Source of the DNA: Cyprinodon diabolis
Taxonomy: Eukaryota > Chordata > Actinopteri > Cyprinodontiformes > Cyprinodontidae
Assembly: GCA_030533445.1 (NCBI GenBank)
Contig: CM060076.1
Location: 6,644,501-6,708,500, forward strand
Length of the DNA: 64,000 nucleotides
Reading direction: 5' to 3'
Part shown: one piece after another, positions 45,958 to 57,800 of the stretch
Numbering within the stretch: position 1 is the first letter of the stretch
How the letters are laid out: each line of letters starts with the position of its first letter
Program-made: the position numbers and the translations under genes
The notes under the pieces: generated by a model
What the model saw: only the letters and a program-made list of their open reading frames with translations
What the model was told of the DNA's origin: nothing
The model's database searches: none

Positions 45958-47263
45958 AGGGGTCATAGAATGATTCTATAGGGTATTTGGTGCTGGTCCT
46001 TCAGGTCTCTAAATACGATGTGTTGAATGGTTGAATGAAAATGGCATATTTGCTGTTCTATGTGACCTAATACAGGCCTGGTTAAAAGCCCTGGAATGAA
46101 ACGACAGGTTTTTCTTCCCTTTATAGTATGCTCATGAATATTTAGATGAGCTGTGCTCCGATTGGTTGGTTTACAACGAGCAAAGCTGCTGAGCAAAGAC
46201 GCATCATAGCAACAAGCACTCACTCACTGAAACATCAAATTGTTGATACGGTAGGGTGACCAGAGGTCCTCCCTTTCCCGGACATGTCCTACTTTTCATA
46301 CCTAAAAAAAAATGTCTGAGGGGAATTTCAAAATCAGAGAAGCTCGTCCATGTCTTTGTCTCCTCCAGGCTGGATTACTGCAACGCTCTCCTCATCGGGA
46401 TCTCTGGCAGGAGCCTTCAGAAGCTCCAGTATGTACAGAACAGCGCTGCCAGGGTCCTGATGAGGGTGAGGAAACACCAGCACATCACTCCCATCCTTCA
46501 CACTTTGCACTGGCTCCCCATTCACGCCCGTATGGAGTACAAGATTGTTCTGCACACGCATCACTGTGTGCACGGTGCTGCCCCCACCTATCTCACTGAA
46601 CTGCTCACACCACACACCTATTCCCGGACCCGGTCAGGCCAACAGCACTGTCTGGGCCCACCCAGGACATGGCTAAAAACAATGGGCGACAGGGCCTTTG
46701 AAGCCGCAGCTCCCCGTCAGGGCCCCACAGACGGTGGACTGTTTTAAGAAAGGATTGAAAACTTTCCTTTTTAGAAATGCTTTCAACTGCTGATTTTTAG
46801 ATTTTATAATAGGCTACGTATGCTTTCAAATGTATTGATTTTAATTTATTGTCTTTTACTCAGTTTTATTGTTATGGTCTTTTAACCTTTGTTTTAATCT
46901 TCCATTTTTGAACTGTAGCACTTTGAGATTTGAATTCAAATGTAAGGTGCGTTACAAATAAAATTCATTATTATTATTAAATCCTCTGGGACTACAGTGA
47001 ACCAGTGGGCTGGTCTGTGGCCTGGTCTGTATGTCAAGAAAAGTACAGGCCAGAACCAACTAAGGCAACATCCCCGAATTGACGTCAAAAATCAGTGCTT
47101 CGTTTGGATTCGCCCGTTTTATGGTGGAAGTTTAGAATTGTCAGATTTGCAGAGAAAGGAGGTGTCGATGGGGTTTGAACTTCTCTGTTCGTCCGTTTCA
47201 CCCGCTGAACTATCGTTACTCATCTATGACAATGGAAACTCGGTTTTGTATTCCATCAACCCT
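45958..47263. mobile_element. TTAA-flanked MITE with nested LINE, copy 1
   Basis: TTAA flanks both sides (45954-45957, 47264-47267). The left end AGGGGTCATAGAATG pairs with the right end (reverse AGGGTTGATGGAATAC). Copy 2 at 53453-54184 gives the uninterrupted form. An L2-like LINE piece (46312-46984) is inserted after the AAAAAATGTCT block. Confidence 0.75.
46312..46984 (+). pseudogene. L2-like LINE 3' fragment (end of reverse transcriptase region)
   Basis: An open frame encodes FVSSRLDYCNALLIGISG, RSLQKLQYVQNSAARVL, then HTLHWLPIHARMEYKI and LTELLTPHTYSRTRSG. These blocks are the C-terminal end of L2-clade ORF2 proteins. The 3' tail ends AAATTCATTATTATTATTAA, a 3-base repeat tail typical of the clade. 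It is 5'-truncated, as usual for LINEs, and nested in a TTAA MITE. Confidence 0.85.
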
Positions 47264-48393
47264 TTAACTTTATAACCTTTAACCAATTTTCTGGGTTTTT
47301 ATTTAATATATCAGGAGAGTCAAACTGATTCAGCTGTGCTGAAGAAGGGAAACCTCTAAAACCTGCACAACAGCGGCCCTCGAGGACAGAATTTGGGCCT
47401 GCCTGGTCTAGAACCACATTTTTCTACCATCACCGCTGTAAAGTTTTTAAGTAGCTGCACGCCTGAAGCTTTAATGTTTTACCAGGTAACAGCTTCTACT
47501 GCCAGGACTGCTTTTGTGTTTAGCTATGATCAGCTGAACCATCCCACGGCACTGTGGTGAGAGCCAAAGAGTTCATTTGTGGTCTCCTCTCCCCACCATG
47601 GACTATTAGTATAAACAAAGACAGCTTTGTAGGGTGGACCCAACACATACAGCACAACAGATCTCTGCATCACCTCCAAGCTGCTTCTTTGGTTAATCTT
47701 CTTATTGACAAGTCATCCATATATGATTTTAGATCATGATTGATTGAACAGGGCTCAGTGGGATGCTCCATGTCTAGAATGCTCTTTTCTAACCTAAAAC
47801 TGCTTAACAGGAGTAAAACAAAAGATCCAAATAATATAGTATGAGGTTTGTGGCTGTAATGTGAGAAAATATAGGAAAGCTGAAGTTTTGTGCGCCAATT
47901 AGAAACTCTGCCAACACCAACCAGCTCAAAAGACAAAAAAAAAAACAAAGAATACATAAAAAAAGAAAAGAAAAAAAGCTTTAAAAAAGTTGAAGTCTAC
48001 TAATTTTGAATTGGATCTCTCAGGTAGAAAAACAGCTGGCTCTGTAAGGATATGTACATTTTCCCCATAATTGGAACCAAATGACATCAATTTCCAGGAA
48101 AACCCCACTTCCTTCCTGACCTGTAAATCGAATCAATTAACTCTGCTTGAACTTTATTATCTAGGTTCCCCCGCTTCGCGCTGCTTGTTTAAGGAAATCT
48201 CTCCTTTAGGCAAACAAACAGATACGAGCTCGAACACGGCTGTCCTCCAAACTCTCAGGGCGAGTGTTGAAATTTGCTTCCTACTATGGAATAGGAAAGT
48301 GCAAAAAATAAACATCCAACCCTTTCCTGATATATGCCTGTAATACAGTGCTGCAGCAGCTGTAACTCTCAGTCCTGCAGGCTCACATGCATA
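47264..48393. other. 5' intron stretch without recognised genes
   Basis: No coding signal. A possible MITE scrap near 47335-47410 (GCTGAAGAAGGGAAACC, CGGCCCTCGAGGAC) cannot be bounded. Confidence 0.4.
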
Positions 48394-48588
48394 CGGAAGA
48401 GGATTAGGGCCACTGAAAAAAAAAAATGTTAACTGATTTTTTTTTTTATTTCAGTATAGTATGGGAAAAAAAGTCAGAATTCTGACTTTAATCTCAGAAT
48501 TCTGACTTTTTCCCCATGTTAAACTGAAATAAAATTTAAAAATTAGTTAACTTTTTCTTTTTTTTTCAGTGGCCCTAATCCTCTTCTG
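48394..48588. mobile_element. Short copy of the GAATTC-array MITE
   Basis: The ends CGGAAGAGGATTAGGGCC and its near-complement at 48588 are flanked by TA. The interior is reduced to about two GTCAGAATTCTGACTTT units between A/T-rich arms. At 195 bases it gives the minimal form of the family at 1096-2027. Confidence 0.82.
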
Positions 48589-49317
48589 TACATGCACGCT
48601 GGAGGCTGAGCAGTAAAAAGTGACCTCATGTTTCATCATAGCTGACAACAGAAGGATCTCAGACCCACTGAGGAGATTCTCAGCATTCCTTTCTCCTTAG
48701 ATATGTACAACTAAAAAGAGAAGTAACAAGAATCTGTAAAAACATAAAGAACTTTTTTTTTCAACAATTATATTGGGAATTTTTAGCATTTAAAATACTC
48801 CCCCAAAAGCTTTAATTTAAGCTAAAGCAGGCTAGGCTGACCAAGCATGAAAAGAGGAAATAACCTGCTACTAAATGACCCTGAGGCTTCCTTTATTAAA
48901 ATGCATTGTTGTGATGTCAGGAAGGATTTTGTGAGTTCAGAAAAGAATGCAGGAAACCAAGTAGACATCTCTAAGGACGCAGATTTCCTTCGTCAGGATT
49001 TAAATATTTAGAAGGAGCCTCGTCAGCATCTTGAAAGGGGTACGAGTGATAACGACCATCTAAGGTGACAGCCTGAGCAGCCTGGAGACGGGTGGGAGCT
49101 TCATAGACAGGACCGTTTGTATCAAGGGCTGTGAAAAGTTCAGAGGACTACGAAAGCATGCAGAAAACGACAAAGAAGTAGAGAGAAATGCAGGAAAAGG
49201 AGTGATGTTTACATTTTATCTCCTGCTCACTTGTTTTTACAGCCTCCTGTCTGTTAGAGTCAGACAGAGTTGAAACACTGAGTAGAGTTTCGATAGACGG
49301 CACGGGTGGAGTCAGGA

Positions 49318-49318
<1 letters not shown>

Positions 49319-49354
<36 letters not shown>

Positions 49355-49389
49355 TGCGTGTGTGTGTGTGTGCGTGTGTGTGTGTGCGT
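49319..49389 (+). repeat. GT microsatellite
   Basis: About 70 bases of GT repeat with a few GC and AT interruptions. Other short CA/GT tracts lie at 14740-14766, 27522-27540, 53199-53214, 60576-60590 and 60914-60930. Confidence 0.95.
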
Positions 49390-49590
49390 TGTGATTTACT
49401 GCTGGAATGTGGGTCATCGCGGGTTGCCGTCGTCAAGCTTGCGTAACCGTTAGTAACTGTTACTGTGGAGACACTACTCTTCTTGGTTTCACACAAAGCC
49501 AAGCTTAGAGTGAGCAGTGGATAATTAACCTCCAGGACCAGAATGGCCGAGTAAACATGGAGGTCAAGGTCAATGAAGGAGCAACTCTAC

Positions 49591-49908
49591 TCGGACTGAA
49601 ACAATTAACCGTAATTAATCGATGATTGATTAAATTGTTAATTTAGTAATCAATTAATCGTTAACTGCAGTGAGCAGCAGTTACACCAAAATTGTAAAAA
49701 TTAAAATGAAAACATTTTGCATTTAGGATAAAAATATTTTTTCGTCTGTTAATCTGCTCTATCCAGAACTTAAGGGGGAAAGTTTTAGTTTCACCTGGTT
49801 TAATTTCCAAAAAGTCTTCCTTAAGGGACCTTTTGCTATCAGATTATTAATCGAAAAAATAATCAATAGATTAATTGATTTGCAAAATAATCGTCAGTTG
49901 CAGCCCTA
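49591..49908. mobile_element. hAT MITE, TAGGGCTGCAAC family
   Basis: The right end (TTAGGGCTGCAACTGACGA on the minus strand) pairs with the left (TCGGACTGAAACAATTAAC). The flanks AACTCTAC and ATCTCTAC agree at seven of eight. The interior contains the TTTCACCTGGTTTAATTT block shared with 53358-54874. Length 318. Confidence 0.75.
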
Positions 49909-50199
49909 ATCTCTACCCATGCAGTGCATCCAAGGTAGGGGAAAACGAAACTATAATAATGCAGCTGCTACTCCTGTTTAATTGACTCATTAAAACTCTT
50001 CCGGTTAGCCACTCGAGCCAATTTAAATTCTCTCAAACAGATCAACTCCAAAAAGGTTAAACTTATTCATACGATAAAAAGCATATTAAGGCAATTTGGC
50101 AATTAAGGCAATTTGCAGGACTAATTTGTCTCTTTTAAATCCCTGCAAACAAATGGTATCAACTAAGTGATGCACTTTATCAGAAAATCTTTCAATACA

Positions 50200-50880
50200 C
50201 GCTTTTACAAATTAATTGTGATTAATAAATTGAAATATGTATCAACTAATTTCGATAATCGAATTCTTACCTAGAATAATGGTGCAAAAGACTATTTGCT
50301 AACTACAATTTTTCCATTAAAGGTTTAATTGTTTCATTCATATATATTACATGCATTTCTCTGAATATTTCTTTAATGTTTTGCCATTTGAAAATAATTT
50401 TATGAATTATCTTAGATAGCAAATGTAATTTATTATTGAAATATTAGTTTTAAAAAAAGTAAATCAAAAATAGAATAGATTAATCACTCACTAAAATAAT
50501 CAATAGATGTAGCTCTAATCGTTGATCAATTTTCTTCCTCTCTTCATAAACTGTGGTTGCATCACTTTGTAGCCTTTTCCATTTTCAGCAGCATGTAGTG
50601 GGTTTCATCCCATTTGCCGTGAGGCTCTGTCCATCTTGCTAAAGATCACATTAGTACCTTAAACACAAGTTCATAACTGGGGCTGAAACGATTAACTGAA
50701 TTACTCTTGATTAATCGATTACTTAAATAATCCTCAACTAATTTAGTCATCAATTAGTCGTTAACTGGAGTCTAGGGACTTGAAAAGATTGTTTTAGCTG
50801 ACAGAGCGACCCACTTAGAGAACTAACTATACAAACACTGTAAAAAAAAAAAAAAAAAGACAAATATTTTGCATCTAAAA
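50200..50880. repeat. Degenerate hAT MITE fragments
   Basis: Two worn pieces resemble the TAGGGCTGCAAC family: one ending AGATGTAGCTCTAATCG near 50517, another starting GGGGCTGAAACGATTAAC near 50677. Borders cannot be set. The last part has a run of A (50842-50858). Confidence 0.45.
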
Positions 50881-53357
50881 TATTTTCTTAATGCGTATTG
50901 CGCATTAACCCTTTTTTTCAAATGCCAAAACCACCGAAAGTCTAAAAACGTTTTTCTATGAATTTGGATGCGTTTTTTTTTTTCAGTTACCAGCATACAT
51001 TTCAAAATGTGCCTTAGAAAAAGCTGATGGAATAGCACCTACTGTTAGGCGCTCCAGCTCTTCTACTCTGATCAATTCTCACAACAGTTAAAGTTTTACA
51101 ACAGGATCACAAATTTATCCTTAGAAGTATGTATCTGCACCAGAGCATGTAAGTGGAGCGAGTGGTGGAGCGGAAGAAATATGGTGGAGCGCAGAGCGGT
51201 TTTCAATTCAAAGGCTGGAGCGACAATTTTGCTCCGACATTATTTAAATTCATGTTCAACTTAAACCTAAGCAAATGCCTATCCTGTAGTCTGTGCCTAT
51301 AATCTGTTATAGTCTATGTTTCAACTTTACCACAAAATCGCCGAGACGAGGATTGCATATTGTGTGATAAAAAAGTGGGATAAAATATGATAAAAACATA
51401 GAATAACTATACATAAAGTGATCTTTGTTATAAGAGCCTGTTTTTGAAAATGGATCGCATACATGCATTATTCGCGATTATCTAATTTGCAATGGGATGC
51501 GAAGTGACCTTTTTTAATGTAGTCTAGTAAAATAAATAATGCAGGACAACATGAATTTAACAGCCGGTTAAATAAGACAATACACATGTATCGTCACATC
51601 ATTAAATCAAACGCCATGTGTCCCGGGGGCCCTGGCATAATTACATGAAGGAAAAATTTCGCCGGAACGGCAGGAAAATTAAGGTGAGTGCGGAGCGGAT
51701 TTTGAGTGGAGTATCCTGCCACAACTTTGAGTGGCGGAGCGAATGAGCGAACATCCTCCTGAGCAGGGAGCCGGAATTGCGCGGCGCTCCGTTCTCTGAT
51801 CTGCACACAATATTCATACTGTGAGCTCGGAGGATTACAGCACGTTTCATCCAGTAAAAAAAAAAATTTCTGGAAGGTATTAAGGTGGTAAAATGGTTCG
51901 CATATTAAGAGACCAAAACTAAATAGGATCAGTTTGGGAATCATTATTTTCATGTTCATTCATTACCTGGATAAACTATCCCATGTCTGCATCTGCCTGT
52001 CCTTGAGAGCCACAGTCATGCAACTTATTAATGCATTTCTGCACCAACGCACAAATCAAAAAAGCTAAATTACCTGTTTGGCATGTCAGCAGGTTTTTCC
52101 ACCTGCTTCATTAACCTTTTATTCTGGTCATGCATGTTGGAGCAAACATTGCAGCGCAGTGGCACTAAAGGACTGGAGTTTTAGATCACTGAAATACTCA
52201 CTGACACCTTTGGAAGGAGCACAAATCAAAATAACTTGTTTTATTCATTACAAATTGTAATCTTTTTTCCAGCATTCTCTGTTAGCATATCACATGCCCT
52301 CATTTTAATCATAATAATCATTATTATTCAGACCTAGGGACTTTGACCATATCAACACAGTCAACAAAAAAGTTCAGTAGAATATTCCCATGTAGAACTC
52401 CTGCTACTGCCATAAAGCTACACGCTTACACATAAGCATGCCTGCATTTGTGCAACAGTCCTCATTCCTGAGTAACAAAAGACAATAGTATCTCTTCATT
52501 ACAAATGCACAGCTTAGTCTTTGACTTATGCTATTTTAAGCCCTTTCTCAGATGCAAAGCAAGGCAAGAGAAATGTTAAAAGCACAGCAATTATTTAGAA
52601 AAAAATATCCCCCCATAAATTAATATAAGCTCCACATTACTGCTGAAAACTCTAGTTTAAGCCGCAGTGCATTGCTGACTCTTTATCATTCTACTCGGAT
52701 GTTAAATGGTAACAAGATAAACAATACATAGCGAGTTCATGGGCTTGCATAATCAGCCTTGGAATCCCGACCATCGGGGAACGTCTTTAAAACAAAAGCT
52801 GTGTTTACTTCACAAACATCATCTCTGTTACACCATGGCAATCATTTTTCAACATGAAACTGAATATCCAAACTGAAGATGTTTTTATCCTCCTGCTGTA
52901 TCAAAGAGCATTTTTTTCTACCACACATCTCCATCTCCAAAGTAGGCAAATTAACCAACTCAGTGTAATTACTGTAAGTCAGACTGTGCGGAGCACTGCA
53001 GGGCTTTGTGCTGCATCTTAATCCTTCTCCGCTGTGTAAAGCTGAGACAAACGAAGACACGCACGCACAAAGAGAGATACTGAAGCCTAAACTTGGGAGC
53101 TGGTGAGAAAAAAAAAACTATTTACGATAAAGAGAGAAAGTAGGCCAACTCTGCAGATAGCCATTATCAGTCAGATTTAACCTCTCAGAGACGTGGTATG
53201 TGTGTGTGTGTGTGAGCCAGGAGTTACAAACAGAAGTGTTTGTGACAAACGCAGTCTGACTTCTGCTGATTAACAGCCAGTCTTTCCCACAGCTAAAAAA
53301 GACAGGCAGAATAGGCAGAGCTGAACCTTCTCTGCTGCTTTATTGTCAGAGTCTAAG
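50881..53357. other. 5' intron stretch without recognised genes
   Basis: Around 51140-51240 and 51660-51760 the sequence GAGCGGAG/GGAGCG repeats and is partly self-complementary, perhaps an old element. The remainder shows nothing nameable. Confidence 0.4.
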
Positions 53358-54874
53358 TAGGGCTGCAACTAACAATTCTTTTGCAAATCAATTAATCTTT
53401 CCATTATTTTTTGATTAATAAACTGATAATCGGATGGCAAAACGTTCCTTAAAGCAGTCATAGAATGATCATATAGGGTATTTGGTCCTTAAGGTCTCTG
53501 AATAGGCAGTGTAACATTGGTTGGGCTGAAAATGGCATATTTGCTGTTCTATGTGCCCTAATGAAAGCCTGGTTAAAAGCCCCAGAATGAAACAACAGGT
53601 TTTTTTTTTCCTTTTATGGTATGCTCATGAATATTTAGATTAGCTGTGCTCTGATTGGTTGGTTTACAACAAGCGAAGCTGCTGAGCAAAGACGCATCAT
53701 AGCAACAAGCACTCACTCATTGAACAATCAAATGGTTGATATGGTAGGGTGACCAGACCTCCTCTTTTCTCTGACATGTCCTACTTTTCATACCGAAAAA
53801 AAATGTCTAAATCTTCCAGGATTTTGGTCAACTACGGTGCAGCAGAACCGAGGCCTTTCCGGTCCCTAGCCTCGCTCCTCCGGCTGAGAACGGGCGGCTC
53901 ATGGCTCTCTGCTGACGTCCGGTCCAGTCAGCGGCCCAGTGGTCGACACTTCATACCCGCCTCCCTGGGCCGTGACAAAAGTACAGACCAGAACCAAATA
54001 AGGCACCATCCCTGAGTTTACGTCAACTCAGGGCTTCGTTTGGATTCACCCGTTTTATAGTCGAAGTTGAGAATTTTAAGATTTGCAGAGAAAGGAGGTG
54101 TCGATGAGGTTTAAACTTCTCTGTACGTCACCCACTGAACTATCAATTTACAACGTAAACTCGGTTTTGCATTCTATGACCCCTTTAAAGAAAACTTTTT
54201 GTGAAATTAAACCAGGTGAAACTAAAACGATTCCACTATAGGAGTTCTGGATAGAGCATATTGACTAAGGGTGATGGTTGCGATACAATCCGTGTCACGA
54301 TACTTGGTTCACGGTATGATAACACTATATTGCAATATCACCATATATTGCAATACTTTTCCTGCCATCAAAACTAAATGTATGGATAAAAAAGCAACCT
54401 CTGTATATGTTCCCCAGATGAGCTTGATCGTTCTGTATCAAACACTATGACTGCCGTAACTACAGACATGGAGCTGCTCTGCACAGCTGAATGGCTCCAC
54501 AGTATTATCTGCCAGAGTGGTGGTACTTAGGTAGCTCATTTTCCCTCAGTTTAAGGTAAATATGTTTTGTTTAAAAAAAAAATGTTTAAATCGATACTAG
54601 GGACTGAAAGATCAATGTTATATCAGGCAGCCAAAAATCACGATGTATTGCCAAAAATATTTTTTTTCCACACCCCTAATATTCACAGACGAAAAAGATT
54701 TTCAATCTTAAATGCAAAATGTTTATGTATTTTTTTTTAATAATTGTTGTATAATTGCTTCTCAAGGGTTGGTTGATCTGTCCCCTAAAGGTATATTTTA
54801 CAGTCTCTTATTAGTGGGCGATAATTTCAATAATTGATTAATCACTATTATTCTGATTAATTATTACAGTCCTA
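53358..54874. mobile_element. hAT MITE broken by two nested insertions
   Basis: It starts TAGGGCTGCAACTAACAAT and ends ATTATTACAGTCCTA. The flanks AGTCTAAG and ATTTTAAG agree at six of eight. Taking out 53453-54184 (a TTAA MITE) and about 54262-54690 (an element with CACGATA and ATATTGCAATA motifs ending CACACCCCTAAT) leaves a sequence like that at 49591-49908. Confidence 0.65.
53453..54184. mobile_element. TTAA-flanked MITE, copy 2
   Basis: TTAA is at 53449-53452 and 54185-54188. The ends read AGCAGTCATAGAATG and, reversed, AGGGGTCATAGAATG. It is collinear with 45958-47263 apart from the LINE in that copy. The host hAT MITE reads straight across the TTAA. Confidence 0.8.
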
Positions 54875-57800
54875 ATTTTAAGGCTAGGCTCATATAACAC
54901 TGAAATGCTTTTTCGTAAAACTCACAAAAAGCTGAAGAAAACAGGAAACCTTGCTCTCTTTACAGACAAATAAATGGCAAATCTAGAGAGTGAACTTCTA
55001 CAGCACTTCTAGTCATTCTCTCCATGCACCTCAGGTCACATCAAATTCAAGGATTCTCCAGTACTAAAGTTTTAAAATTCAAGGGCCATGTTCCAGGATT
55101 TACCTCCTGCTACCACTTAAAGTATCATCTGTAGCTACACGTATTGACTTAAGTCTGTAGTTCTCAAACCTGCTCTTCAAGTACCACTACCCTGCATGTT
55201 TAAGATGTCTCTCTGTTGCAGCATACCTGCTTCAAATGATTGCATAACATCCTCATCAGCCATCAAGTGAATTTTGATTAAGCCTGTCTTTTTTTTTATT
55301 AATAACCCACACCAAGTAGGCTTTGTTTTCAGTTGTGTCTGTTTGTCTGTTAGCAGAATTAACTGAAAATATATGAACGGATTTTAATTTTACAAAAGGT
55401 GAATAAAATGCCAAAGGACAATCCAATTAATTTTGTTTATCATCCAGAACATCATCCCCATACAGGATTTTTTAAGGATTCTTTAGAGAAGCATTATAGA
55501 GTTTCTAATGATACTGCCATCTGTGGCCAAAACATGGAACTGCAGCAGTTTTCTGCTTGTGCTCGTAATTGACAAGGTTTTTTTTGTTTTCCTTTTTTCA
55601 CCTTACCTGGAGTTGCCATTGGTGTCTGAGGTGATCAGGAAGCCAATTGCTTCTGAATAATAATGCTTCAATTATTCGCTAGGTCAGACCAGTTTATCAT
55701 GGACGCGTTTAACGTCACATGCATCAATCAGCGTGAGAACATCTGACCAGAATGTATTCAGGAAAATAGGCAAGACAATTATAGGTGCATATCAATATAT
55801 GGGGTACAATTTACTGCTTGGTGGAGGTCTGCGCTCTCAGACATCTTTTCTAGTGAGAACCACTGACTGAAGTGATCAGAATAAACGGTCGATTGGACAA
55901 AAAAAGCATCATGTAGTCAGTTGGAATATGCTGCTTATTTTCTATAGGAACAGACAAAGGCGTAATCATACTGGTAAATGTGGTTTATGCTGAACGACAT
56001 CATGATCATCTTGGGTGTAAAAGCTTGTCAGGATTAATTCAAGATGACCTCAGTAAACACAGCCACTCTACATCATTGTTCCATATTATCCAGTTAAGTG
56101 GCTAGATGCTAATATTCCCATCTGCATGTTTACATCCAGTCCGATGTGCTATTTTATTTCTATTACTTATGTCTATAGAAAATGTGCAACGTAATTATTT
56201 TTTGAAAAAAACGTTCAACAGCATGGAAAGTTGTTTGATCAGACTCAATATAAACAAAAAGAGAGAGAAGAGAGTGTACGACCAACATTTATTTTGAATA
56301 ATTATACTCAAAACCAACATTTACATACATAATAAATGGACAAATGATGGCGAGATTAAGTGTTGAGCTCTGCAGCAAATATGTTGCATCTTAAAAATGG
56401 TCTCAAATCAAGGACGAAAACAAAACTTCTCATATTTTTCAGATCTGTTAACAGCCACACTTGGCAAGCCATGAGTGCTGAAGTTAGCATTTCCCAGATG
56501 GTACTGCATGCCAACTAGATGACTAATTCAATGAATTTACCAGTTTACACATGAGAACAATGCAAGCACAGATAGACTTAGACTCATCTTAGGCTCAACT
56601 TTATTCCCTTAGGATTACTCCACTAAGGAAATTCTGGTTCCAGTAGCTTATATAGAGCACAAAGAGTTAAAGGAAGTTGCTGTTAAAGATAAAAATATGA
56701 CAGACAATATAAAAAGAGTGTATATAGTACAAAAAAAAGCATAAAGCAAAGATGAATGTCTTGTTACGCACACATTAGCTATGTACAGGAAACAGCTGAA
56801 TCCAGGGCTTGAGATATTGACAGCGGTTGGCATGTGTGGAATTTTATATAAAAAATAATAATAGAGGACCGTCTCTCTCTCTGGCTGTTTTCTAAAACTA
56901 AAAGGCATTACACTCATTTTAAATAACAAAAATAAGGATTTTAAGGACCCGTGGGAAGTGTATCACACTTGCCTTGATAGACCTGTAAACAGATCCGTTC
57001 GTACTTGTATTGAATCTGTTATTTTGCCTAAAAGTTCATCATTTTAACCTTGGTGAGCTAATTGGTGTATTTCTTTAAACTAATTTAAGTCTGTGGTGGA
57101 TTTGCACCATTTAAGTAAACAGTTCAATTATCACATTATGTTTGTTGAAACACTAGGTGTCACTATTAGGTATTGTTCCTTTAAAGTGTCCAACAAATGG
57201 GAGTGGGTGAGTAATAACATTGAGACCTGTTTGTATGTTTACACTAAAACATTTATATAATAAAAAATACCTGATTCCATGCAGGAGTTAAGGGTTCACT
57301 TCAAATCCAACTTGACCTCCTCCAAGCAACAAGCGAAGTCAGTGCATGTAACGTTTAAAGGTCAGATATAAAACCGTACATAAAGGCTTGCAACATGACA
57401 AGAAAGTTGAAATACGTTCAAATTTGCCGACTTTTGATCGTTATATTTCATTTTATACAGCGATTATCTCGTCAGACCTTGCCTTTCACAGACTGCTTTA
57501 AAAATGTGGTAATGCCACCAATTTTATTATCAAATTCTTAGAGACAACTGACCTGAGAAGGCGATTCGCAACACCTTTCTATCGCTAATGTGTCCCATGT
57601 GCATGGTTCCACCCCTGCCAACCGTCACTGTCGTTTATCATCCAAGGATGTTGAGCACATTGCAAAAAGATATTAGTTCCTTTTTCATGTGGTGTGTGTT
57701 GTTTTTAATTTAAACAAAAACGAGAAGAGACTCAAATAAACACATAAAAACATCCTTGTCTTTTTATCCCTTTCCATTTATCCTGCCAGACTTGTGTCAT

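Noticed and set aside
49148..49502. Frames with Thr-His repeats
   Set aside because: Translation of the GT microsatellite.
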